Origin: Sinohyriopsis cumingii
Taxonomy: Eukaryota > Mollusca > Bivalvia > Unionida > Unionidae
DNA length: 64,000 nucleotides
Assembly (NCBI GenBank): GCA_028554795.2
Contig: CM068831.1
Coordinates: 59,085,180-59,149,179 of the forward strand
Reading direction: 5' to 3'
Shown here piece by piece: positions 24,211-34,633 of the stretch. Numbering within the stretch: the stretch's first letter is position 1; every line of letters begins with the position of its first letter. Position numbers and translations under genes: made by a program. A model generated the notes under the pieces. It made no database searches. It had not been told where the DNA came from and was given only the letters and a program-made list of their open reading frames with translations.

Positions 24211-25382
24211 CAGTACATGTATTACTGGTAGACTATGCAATAACATGAACACCTATGACTTAGCTATATAAACATGCAGGGCATTACTTTTAAAATATGC
24301 TTTCATCCCTACTTATCTCTGACAATGAGAATATAGATCCAAATTTCAGGTTTGTTTCATTGCTGGATTTTAAGGGACACATCCATATATTTTTAACACA
24401 TTACCACTGGCATCCAAGTATATAAGTTCCTCTATCTACTTTCTCCTTGCTTCCTTAGGTAACTATATCATCCAAGAACTTAGCTGACATGGTTTATTAT
24501 TCCAATTAATACCGGTGTTGTGGGGCATTTTTGTTATATTTTATACCCATGTACAGAATATTTCCTGTACTTCCAATATTTGAGATATGCAAAGTACAGC
24601 CAGTGATGTTGAATGGGCTGTCAGTTGCTGAACCCGTCAATAAATTTGCAGGACTAACCTGACAAAAACAGATATATCGGACAGATTTGCATAAAAATAA
24701 ATTAATCATGAAATTGTTCTAAAAGCTATAAATGTCAAATTTTGAACTGTAACAGTACCTTGCCCCATTTGCACTTTCAAATTATACACATTAAATAACC
24801 ATAATGATCCCAGTAATCAATAATTATATTACTTTCCTACATGAAGCCTGGAGTAGTCTCCAACAGCCATTGTCAACTTTAATTATCACGCAGGAAATAA
24901 ATTCAGATCAAAGAGATAGTGACAATGAAAAGTTGGTTTTCATCATGGCATAAAAGACATAAAATAATGAAGGTATTTAAAACGATAATAACTTGTAGTT
25001 ATACTAATTTATACTAAGATCAGCTGGAAGAATACAATCCTTTATGCTCTCTAAACAGACAGATCTGAGCAATCTTAATAATATTAGTCTAACTTTTCTT
25101 TTTTTGCATGCCATTTGCAAATTTGAAGAATTATTGTGATTTCATTTTAAAAGCATTTCTACTATTGTTGCAAGTGACATACATCAATGGAACAATATCC
25201 AAGGGAGGTAGTTAGTATAAATTCCAATCCTCTACATAAATCTGAGTTGCCTCATTTGAAGAAAAAAAAAAGACTCAAAAAGCAAGTGAATCTGTATTTC
25301 TTGCTCATACAAAAAGACGTTATAGTGTGTTACTAATTTTAGTAAATTAATACAGTCTGTACTTGGTAAAAGTGAATGAACA
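24211..25382. other. Intergenic DNA, possible 3' part of an unidentified minus-strand gene
   Basis: Mostly AT-rich. On the minus strand, 24658-24506 is a 50-codon frame preceded by a good acceptor (TTTTTGTCAG) and followed within 10 nt by AATAAA (24496-24491). It could be an alternative last exon for the fragment at 25383-25758, whose phase it fits. This is unproven. Confidence 0.25.
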
Positions 25383-25758
25383 CTATGCCAAAGCCATGGA
25401 CAGATTGAAGTCCCTCCAAGTCTTAATGAACTTTCTTTCATATGGCCTCTGAACATATATAAACTTGAAATAAAAGTACTAATGTACATTGGATGTACTG
25501 TTATGAGATCTCAGAATATAAAACTTTCAGAAGACAAAGCATTACAAACTGCACGTGACCTCTCTTTGGATTTACCTGTGGGCAAAAATGAGCTTGCCTG
25601 AGCTGAATTCGAGCTAGTCCTGGGCATTGGGTAAGTGGATTTGTAAAGCCCAGCAGTGACAGTGGAACACATTCATCTTGAGTGTACTGACTTCCACCCT
25701 GTGCTACAGAAGTATTTGAATGTGAACTCACTAAAAAAGTTTTCTGACTATGCATCAC
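25383..25758 (-). CDS. Unidentified gene fragment, two candidate exons
   Basis: I do not recognise this protein. Exon a, 25758-25576, is 183 nt and open in one frame, with acceptor TTTTTTCAG and donor CAG/GTAAAT. It is visibly richer in G and C than the surrounding DNA. It includes GGSQYTQDE, PLSLLGFTNPLTQCPG and ARIQLRQAHFCPQ, with clustered SQ/TQ dipeptides. Exon b, 25448-25383, follows a TTCAG acceptor in the same phase, encodes 21 residues beginning RPYERKFIKTWRDF, and ends at TAG. No upstream exon was found between 25.8 and 32.5 kb, which is mostly SINE, satellite and LINE. It may be a remnant or a chance frame. Confidence 0.35.
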
Positions 25759-26017
25759 CTGAAAAAATCTCAGTTTCTAAAAGAATGTGGTTTGTATAAC
25801 CTTACCTGATCATCTCTTTTTATCCTTGTGTTTTTGTTTGCACATTGTTAAAGAATTTTAACATTTTTACATTTAGTACTGTTACACTATCCTTTTGTTT
25901 CTTGGGAAGGGTTTATGTACCTAAAGTTTGTGCATCTTTTACCTTTATGTTCTTGGAACAATTTACTATCATGACTGTATAGCAAGAGATGTTTTAAGTT
26001 ACATTAAGCCCTATACA

Positions 26018-26258
26018 GGGTGGTGGAGTGGTCTATAGCGCTCAACTATGCAAATCACTGCCATCTCGTCTGTCAGCGTGGGTTTGAGTCTTGGGCTCAG
26101 CTGATGTGGTCATTGCAGAAAGCTTGCCAGTAACTTCCTGTGGGTTAGTGGTTCTTACCAGGCTTTTACTGGGTTCTTCCGCCACAAGTTCTACTGGCTG
26201 CCATGTACAGCCTTTTATGTGCTGAAATGTGGCGTTAAATCCCCAAAACAACAACAAA
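26018..26258 (+). mobile_element. SINE2 copy C, full length with 9-bp target duplication
   Basis: Head GGTGGAGTGGTCTATAGCGC (A box) and GGGTTTGAGTC (B box). The body contains GAAAGCTTGCCAGTAACTTC and GTGGTTCTTACCAGG, and the element ends with ATTTAACGCC-type sequence in reverse and an (AAC)n tail. Flanked by CCCTATACA at 26009-26017 and 26259-26267. This copy shows the whole family structure: a tRNA-like head and an AAC tail. Confidence 0.9.
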
Positions 26259-26454
26259 CCCTATACATGAATACAGACATACATATGCTTAATCTCATAT
26301 CTTCTTTCATTTTCGTTGTTAAACCTATCATTCCTAATCTTATCCACTACTTGGTCAACGTTTCAACAAATCCAAATTTTGTCTTTTCATCTTTTCATCA
26401 TTTTTACTTTACTATTCAACTGCTATCATATGTGGAATATAGCTTACTTAGGAG

Positions 26455-26640
26455 ATGGGCACTTTTAATACTGAACTTTTGATGGTCACTTTTAAAACTG
26501 AACTTTTGGTGGGCATTTTTAACAGTGAACTTCTGATGGTCACTTTTGAAACTGGACTTCTGATGGTAACTTTTGAAACAACTTCTGATGGGCATTTTAA
26601 CAGTGAGCTTCTGATGGTCCCAGACTTAAATGACTTCTGA
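26455..26640. repeat. Tandem repeat of about 30 bp, about 6 copies
   Basis: Units of the form GAACTTCTGATGGTCACTTT plus TGAAACTG, somewhat irregular. The opposing open frames here are repeat artefacts. Confidence 0.8.
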
Positions 26641-26820
26641 CAGTTCTTTGTACTGCATCTGTCCTTCATCCATCAACACTCGTTAATTAAACCACTTATC
26701 AATACGATCTTCTACTGACCTTCAGAGTCGCTATTTCCACATGGTCTTTTGATCTCCTTGCACTTGTTTGGTCAGGAATGAAATAGCCGTATCACATTAT
26801 TGACATACATCCCTTTCCTG

Positions 26821-27118
26821 ATCTTTGCTAGCCAAGGTTCTGATAACCCTATCTACACCTTGGCATAACGAGTAGACATTTCTATGCTGTAGGTCTGTGA
26901 ATTTCATTGGATGCGGCAGGAAGCCACTGCATCCAATCAAAATTAAGTTGCTCAAATTTGGACAATGTTCCTATGTGCTCGAGACAAGGGGAGTACACAA
27001 TTTGAATGGTCGGATAAATAAGCAATTTTTCAGTGCCGGTCCATGCTTGCACAAATACCTTTCACTCAAATACACATGCATTGGCTTCCCTCTGGTACAT
27101 AGTCATACTTTCGATGAG
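26821..27118 (+). repeat. Repeat R4 copy 1 with a P terminus at its left end
   Basis: Starts with the P motif (TTTGCTAGCCAAGGTTCTG, CCCTATCTACACCTTGG), then from about 26930 matches 53399-53583 (ATAAATAAGCAATTTT, CACAAATACCTTTCACTCAA, TTCGATG). Its right edge runs directly into the 35-bp satellite. Confidence 0.6.
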
Positions 27119-29125
27119 TACCATCACTAGCACATATAGCTAGTTTCATTGAGTTCCAACGCTAGCAAAGCCTGTTGAATCATGGAGTACTATCACTGGC
27201 ACATATAGCTAGTTTTATAGAGTTCCAATACTAGCAAATGCCTGTCGATTCATGGAGTACCACCACCAGCACATATAGCTAGTTTTATAGATTTCCAACA
27301 CCAGCAAATGCCTGTCGATTCATGGAGTACCATCACTAGCATATATAGCTAGTTTTATAGAGTTCCAACACTAGCAAATGCCTGTCGATTCATGGAGTAC
27401 CATCACCAGCACATACAGCTAGTTTATAGATTTCCAACACTAGCAAATGCCTGTCGATTCATGGAGTACCATCACTAGCACATATAGCTAGGTTTATAGA
27501 TTTCCAACACTAGCAAATGCCTGTCGATTCATGGAATACCATCACTAGCACATATAGCTAGTTTTATAGATTTCCAACACCAGCAAATGCCTGTCGATTC
27601 ATGGAGTACCTTTAATAGCACATGCAAGCAGGTTCAATGGAAGTACCATCACTAGCGCATATACATGTAGCTAGGTTCATAGAGTCCAACACTAGCAAAT
27701 GCCTGTCGATTCATGCAGTACCATCACTAGCACATATATCTAGGTTCTTGAAGTACCAACAATAGCAAATGTATGTTGAATCATTGTGTACCACCACCAC
27801 AAACATATGCATGTAATATCTATGGTATACCATCACAAGCACGTACATGTAGGTTCATGGAGTACCGCACTATGACATGAATGCTGGTTCCATTGTGTAG
27901 CAGTACTAGCACATGTATATAGGTTCATGGAGTACCATCACTAGCACATACAAGTAGGATCCATGGAGTACTACCACTAGCACATACAAATAGGCTCCAT
28001 GGAGTACTTGCACTAGCATGTTCATGTAGGTTCCATGGAAATACCATCAAAAGCATATAGAAGTTGGTTCTAAGAAAGTGCCATCACTAGCATATACATG
28101 TAGATTCCATGGATGTACCATCACTAACACATACAAGTAGTTTCAATGGTGTACTAGCACTAGGTCATATATTTAGAGTTCATGGAGTACCATCATTAGC
28201 ACATGTAGATTCCATGAAGTACTAGCACTAGCACATATATGTAGATTCCATGTAAGTACCATTACCAGCACGCACATGTAGTTTTTATAGAGTATCAGTA
28301 TTAACACACATATATTCTATGGAGTACCAGCACTAGCGCATGCATGTAGATTCCATGGAGTACTAGCACTGGTACATACATGTAGATTCCATGGAAGTAC
28401 CATCACCAGCACATACATGTAGGTTTCAGAAAGTACCAGCACTAGCACATACATGTAGATTTTATGGAGTACCAGCACTAACACATGCATGTAGATTCCA
28501 TGGAGTACTAGCATTAGCACATGTAGATTCCATGGAGTACTAGCACTAGCACATGTATATTCCATGGAGCACTAGCACATGTAGATTCCATGGAGTACTA
28601 GAACTAGCACATGTAGATTCCATGGAAGTACCATCACCAGCACATACATGTAGGTTTTATAGAGTACAAGCACTAGCACATACTTGTAGATTCTATGAAG
28701 TACCAGCACTAGCACATGCATGTAGATTCTATGAAGTACCAGCACTAGCACGTATATGTAGATTCCATGGAGTATCAGCACTAACACGTACATGTAGATT
28801 CCATGGAGTACTAGACTATCACATAATGTAGATTCCATGGAGTACTAGTGCTATCACATACATATAGATTCCATGGAGTACTAGAACTAGTATGTGCATG
28901 TAGATTCCATGGAGTACTAGCACTATCACATATATGTAGATTCCATGGAGTACTAGCACTAGCATGTACATGTAGAATCTATTTAGTACTTGCACTATCA
29001 CATACATGGGGATTCCATGGAGTACTAGCACTAGCATGTACGTGTCGGTTCCATGGAGTACTAGCACTATCTCATACATGTATATTCCATGGAGTACTAG
29101 CACTAGCACATACATGTAGGTTCCT
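27113..29125. repeat. 35/36-bp satellite arrays 2 and 3
   Basis: Between 27113 and about 27790 the unit is a 70-bp dimer: one half has GTACCATCACTAGCACATAT, the other GTTCCAACACTAGCAAATGC. From about 27790 to 29125 the unit is 36 bp, with GGAGTACCAGCACTAGCACA and TGTAGATTCCAT. Both share the core of the array at 21137-21866. Long frames on both strands (28317-29213) are artefacts of the 36-bp (12-codon) period. Confidence 0.93.
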
Positions 29126-29307
29126 CTGCACATTACTCAGCAACATCAACTTACAAGGTTGGGCCAAATGGAGTTTATATGTAAGAAATATTTTCTTCCA
29201 TACCTGTATTTAACAAGGAGAATAGTGATAACATATTTGATCTCTTTAATCCAGTGTTAATGACTGTAGAAATTTACTTAGCAACAGTTTTATGCAGAAT
29301 TTTTTCT

Positions 29308-30046
29308 GAGTTTACATGTTTGTTGAATGCCAGCAGAACAACGTCCTGGCAGCCATATCAGCACAGGTTGACCTCAACATCCACAAAGACAGACTAAGAT
29401 CCTCAAGATCAGTTATGTCAGTAACAACCCAGTCACACTGCAGGGAAGTCACCTGGAAGAGGTGGAGTCCTTCATGTACCTGGGCAGCATTATCAACCAG
29501 CAGGGTGGCACAGATACAGACATCAAAGCAAGGATCGGAAAGGTGAGAGGAGCTTTCAAACAGCTCAAGAACATCTGGAGCTCCAACGAAATATACTTCC
29601 TTGACTACCAAGATCAGACTGTTCAAATCCAACGTGACGTCAGTCCTACTGTATGGAGCAGAGACCTGGAGAACCACCAAGCCGACCGTAAAGAGAGTTC
29701 AGACCTTCAGCAACAGCTGCCTAAAAAGAATTCTCCAGATCTGCTGGCCAGACACCATCAGCAACACCAACCTGTGGCAGAGTACCTCCCAGCTTCTGGT
29801 AGAGGACGACATTAAGAAGAGAAAGTGGGGTTGGATAGGACATGCACTGAGGTTGAACCCTCAAGGCAAGCGGAGAAGGGGACGACCAAGAAACACCTGG
29901 TGACGCGACCTTGAGGTGGACATCACTAAGCTGGGTCACACCTGGAGTCAGCTCGAGGGGATGGCACAGGACAGAAGCCTCTGGAGATCTTTTGTGGGCA
30001 GCCTATACCCCTGCAGGGGTGACAGGCAAAACTGAACTGAACTGAT
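29308..30046 (+). pseudogene. Non-LTR retrotransposon (RTE-like) 3' fragment, broken
   Basis: C-terminal part of a LINE reverse transcriptase. Readable pieces are [49 protein letters not shown], then in another frame [41 protein letters not shown] and [12 protein letters not shown]. Breaks: a frameshift near 29392, another near 29600, and TGA at 29901-29903 where the family normally has Arg (a likely CGA to TGA change). Translation resumes to a terminal TGA near 30033. The element ends in a short ACTGA repeat (30031-30045), as RTE-type LINEs often do. It is 5'-truncated and certainly inactive; the clade is inferred. Confidence 0.85.
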
Positions 30047-31491
30047 GTGTTCTTTCATTTAGCTTTGTTTGCCTTGTGAGAGTTCAACTTTGACAAAGGG
30101 ATATGATGGTCCCAAATATGCTAATGATAGTTCAACACTAGTATAGCCTATTTTTCAGAATGATGTATGCTTGTTTGTTTGTATATGTGTGTATGTGTGT
30201 GTGTGTAAACTCTTCAATTCAGATTAATAACTGAAAAGAAAAGACCAGGTAGCAAGCTAAATGAGAGTACTGACCATTCCTTTCCTCAACCCAACCCATG
30301 GTGATGGTGTGGAATGTGTGGTTATGGTATTGGAGAGGAGGGAGGTCCACTACTGAAAAGAACTTAATAAGAATTATCAGGAAGTTTTGTTCTCTTTACT
30401 GAATATTATTCTTGCTGAGTCTTTGGAAAAATGCAGCTTTTATTAGAATTGCCAATTTTAATTTTCACCCTGCTGTTTTGTTTTGGTCTTTACACCTAAA
30501 ATATCACAAGTCTGTATGCTAGTAAGAGTTGAGCGCATCAACAAAGAGTAAAGTTTGAAAACAAAAAACAAATATTTCAGATACTTTCCATAAAATCCAA
30601 CCCAATATGCAATAGAAAGGCTCAACAAAAGATGTTTGCAGATATTGTACTTAATAGGTTTTAATAATAGCTCTCTGACAATATCTTATCCCATCTCTAC
30701 TGCATTGTCCATAGTCTGATTAATAGAGCATGTTTTGTTGCTGGCTGCAGGAATTGAATCTTAATGGAATTTGGTTAGGCTATTTCTCACAGCAACTGGA
30801 AACACTTCATGGAAAAGAAGGTAACACTGGCCGACTTTTTACACCAATGACTTTATTATGCAAGGTTAAACCCATTGTAAAAGGCATTCTGTTACTGGTA
30901 AATCTCTAACTGTACATGTTTAAGAGGTCTGGGTGTTTATAGCATCACTATAAACTATTTGTTGACAAACAGACAGACAGACAGATAGATAGATATAAAA
31001 AAAACATTTAAAATGACAACTGTGTACGCATTATTAGATGTTGTTTATTTGCAATGAATTATATGGGTGTAATGATAATCAGAGATTCATAATCATTCCT
31101 GTTCTAAATTATTCAGAGGTGAATATTGATTCCTCCTTTAACTATTCCAATGTTAACATTCATTCCTGTTCTAAATTATTCAGACGTTAATATTCATTTG
31201 TTTACTAAACTATTGACTGACTAATAATTACCACTGTTGTAAAAGATTCATTAGTTTAAATTTATTCATTTAAAAAGGAGGCAACATGTTCCTTGCTAAT
31301 CCCTATTGCTCCAGTTGCATCATAATGATAAATACGTTAAAGAAGGAAACACTCACTTTCTGTAAAAAGCACTGTTTTCTAATTTAGGGTGCACAATTTA
31401 AAACAATCTGGTGATTACTGACAAAGAGATTTTTGCAAATGAGTGAAACAGTTAAGTAAACCAAATGTTTACACCAAAAGCAGGATTTTGC
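30047..31491. other. Intergenic DNA, nothing firm
   Basis: A (GT)n tract near 30180-30208 and a GACA/GATA tract near 30969-30996. A 70-nt plus-strand block, 30751-30820, has consensus-like splice edges but no partner. Confidence 0.4.
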
Positions 31492-31745
31492 GCCATACAT
31501 GAGCCACATTAGCTAAGTGGTTAAGGCTTTGTGCCATACATGGGCCACATTGGCTAAGTGGTTAAGATTTTGCGCCTTACATGGGCCATATTAGCTAAGT
31601 GATTAAGATTTTATACTTTTACTAGAATAGCATCAGTTCAATTCTCAATGCTGGAATAAACTGGATCAGCTACCATTGTGTGTCTTTAGGCAAGACAATT
31701 TATTCTAATTGCCTTAGCATGATGTAACTTTTATGTTTTGAAAAT
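31492..31745 (+). mobile_element. SINE3 copy 2 with a triplicated A-box head
   Basis: Three tandem 41-bp units, 31492-31614, each carry GGCTAAGTGGTTAAG-type A-box sequence. They are followed by one B-box-like AGTTCAATTC and the SINE3 tail (TGTGTCTTTAGGCAAGAC, GCCTTAGCATGATGTAA). The other SINE3 copies do not show the triplication. Confidence 0.65.
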
Positions 31746-32563
31746 TCACAATTAGCTTGTATCTTCTGATAACTAAAATTAAGAATTTTTAAACAAGGCC
31801 AAGTCTTTTCAAGTTCCATTTTTTGAATACAGTGAAACTGATCCAGCGCTTACTATTGTATTTATTATCATGGGTCTCAATTTTGCATATTTGTAGGTAT
31901 TTATTTTTGTGGATTAACCTTAAAAATACCCCATATAAATACCAAAAAAGAATGAAACTATGATGAAAACAAGAGATGGTTGCTTCGATGGTTAAAAAGG
32001 ACTACTACCTGTATGAGCACAAATCAAACACCTGTCATGATCAATCCTTTACACTCAACATCAATGGCAACTGAAGCAGCCAACAACACTAAGCAAATCA
32101 GTTACTGAAGAAAATGTGTATGATCTCTTCCTCAAAACACTCTCCATAAAGTTGCACCATCAATTACTTTCGGATGATCGTGGTGTTAACACTGGGTTAA
32201 GAGTGATAAAAATCAACTTAGATCCCTGTCTGATGTGATACTGTCATCATTTTACATTTGAACCAAATACTTCAACAGCTGTAACTTCCTCAACGCAATT
32301 TGCAAGCAGTATCAACATTTGATGTGTTCAGTGTCCACCAAAGTGCAAAGATGCTAACTAAACTGAAAAATGATATAAATGCTTTATAATACTTGTTTTA
32401 AAAGGGTGAAAATAAAATGTGCAAAATCTAACAGTTTTAACCAGATTACAGAAATAATATTGATTTACAAAATAGCTTTGTTGATCTCTGGGAATGAAAC
32501 ACAGCAAAAACAGGTGTGTATCTGTCTGTCTGTGTGCATGTGTGTGTTGGATGGACTAGTAAG
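31746..32563. other. FMO 3' UTR and flank
   Basis: Lies downstream of the FMO stop at 32564. A CTGT/TG-rich stretch (about 32518-32550) follows the stop directly. I see no canonical AATAAA on the minus strand close by; a TATAAA variant sits near 32387-32382 and a canonical AATAAA only near 31866-31861. Confidence 0.4.
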
Positions 32564-34567
32564 CTATTTGCATCTCTGAATGGGCTTAAACGTTTTATCA
32601 TCTATAAGCTCATAATCCATGTCCTTGTATATGGGAAGGTGATTTTTCCGATAATCATGCACATAATCATAAAGTTCCCGCACCACTCTGGGAATTGGTT
32701 CAAACTTGGCTAAGCTAGATATATCATCATTGTAGTTCCACTGACGAGGCCCCATAGTGTGGGCATGTCGAGGAGGCAGCCCTTCTTCAAGACGAGCTTG
32801 ATAGTCCCTTTCTGTATCACGATCCATTTCCTCTCGACTTGGGAGCACCAATGAACCATTAAGAACTGACAAGACAAACCTGACCTGACAATGGAATAAT
32901 GGGAAAGGGCAGATGGTCTTACAAATGCCAATGAAAGACAATGTATGGAACTGTGTATGAATAAGGTGCTTATACAGTGGAGTTATCCGTTCTTCTTCAA
33001 GCCTCAAATTACACTCCTCTGTGAGGAAAGGGAAGTTATACCTGTAGCCAGTGCAAAGAACCAGGGCATCTATCTCAACTTCCTCATTGTTACTGAATAC
33101 CACAGAATTCTTTCTTAGGTACTTGATGCTGGGCCTCTGCTCAACATTGGATGGAAGATCTGTTGTAAGGAAAGGCTTGTCATGACTGAGATAAACCTGA
33201 AAAAATAATTTCATTCAAGTAGATTTTGTATACATAAAACTAGCATACTTGCAAACACACTCCCACCCACCCCTGGTATAAATAAAAAATGTAGAAAAAT
33301 GTGAAAAATTGTTACTATGTCAAGAAAAATCTAACTTGGTCATTTACATATGCATAGAAACATATATACCCAGCTCTGATGGTCAGATATAAATGAACTT
33401 TGGTTATCTGTGTTAAAAAGTTTTTTCAAAACAACATACAAACTTGTTTTACTTGAGTATGAAGAGAAAAGATAAGGCGAGAACTGCACTTGTTTTTTTT
33501 CTTCAATCTACGCAAAACATATAAAATAAATGTCAATAACAAATCTAATGGTTTAGAATCCAATCTATTGATCAAGATTTGTAAATTGGCTGGTCTGATG
33601 TCATGGTTCTGTCACACATATGCTGCATATATTTAGTCTCCTATCAAGGGCTTCTTCTTAAGGACCACATTATAGACTTCATTAGTCTCATATTAAGGAT
33701 TTCTTGAGTACCATATTATGGACTTCATTAGTCTCATATTAAGGATTTCTTGAGTACCATATTATGGACTTCATTAGTCTCCTATTAAGGATTTTTTGAG
33801 TACCATATTATGGACTTCATTAGTCTCATATTAAGGATTTCTTGAGTACCATATTATGGACTTCATTAGTCTCATATTAAGGATTTCTTGAGTACCATAT
33901 TATGGACTTCATTAGTCTCCTATTAAGGATTTCTTGAGTACCATATTATGGACTTCTTTATTCTCATATTAAGGACTTTTGCATTGTAAATAAAAAAACA
34001 CAAGTGCAACTCTACTATGATTACTAATACTAAAGAAAAATGCAACATGTACAAAACAAGAACAAAACTGTATAACTCTACTTGGCTTACACGATCTACA
34101 AACCCTTAAATTATTGTTTAATCTGCTATATAGCGACATCAGGGGAAAAAATGCACAAAAATTTACAGAATGGTGAAAGATACATGGCTTGAAACCAGAA
34201 GCCTATCATTATGTGTTAAACATTTACCAAAATACAAGATTCACACCAAAAAATTCCCAATTCTAGGAATGGCTCTACCCTCCATTTTATTGCTGGAATC
34301 ATTCTTGTCCTACGTCAATATGAACATCATCCAGGATGAGTAGAAATGGAGATATTTAAGATGTCACCATGGCAGCTGTATTAGAAGTCAAATTAGCAGA
34401 AGTTTCATTTGAACCAACTAGACTTCATAAGATGAGAATAGTTTGGAAAAACTCTATGTCATTAAACTTTCCATTTAGGAGGAATAGAGATAATAAGACT
34501 TTCAAGATGGCCACCTTAAAAAGTTAATAGTTTTCACTATACCAGTTTTGTATGTTATGCTATTCAG

Positions 34568-34633
<66 letters not shown>

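Noticed and set aside
25801-25890. Possible further upstream exon of the unidentified gene, ending GATCAG/GTAAGG
   Set aside because: The only stop-free phase meets TAA within about 15 codons, with no acceptor AG in between.
28317-29213. Frames of 82-121 codons resembling repeat proteins on both strands
   Set aside because: They translate the 36-bp satellite (12 codons), with no other coding evidence.
30751-30820. Plus-strand 70-nt block with CAG acceptor and GTAACA donor
   Set aside because: Open in one frame but only 23 codons, with no partner exon on the plus strand within several kb.
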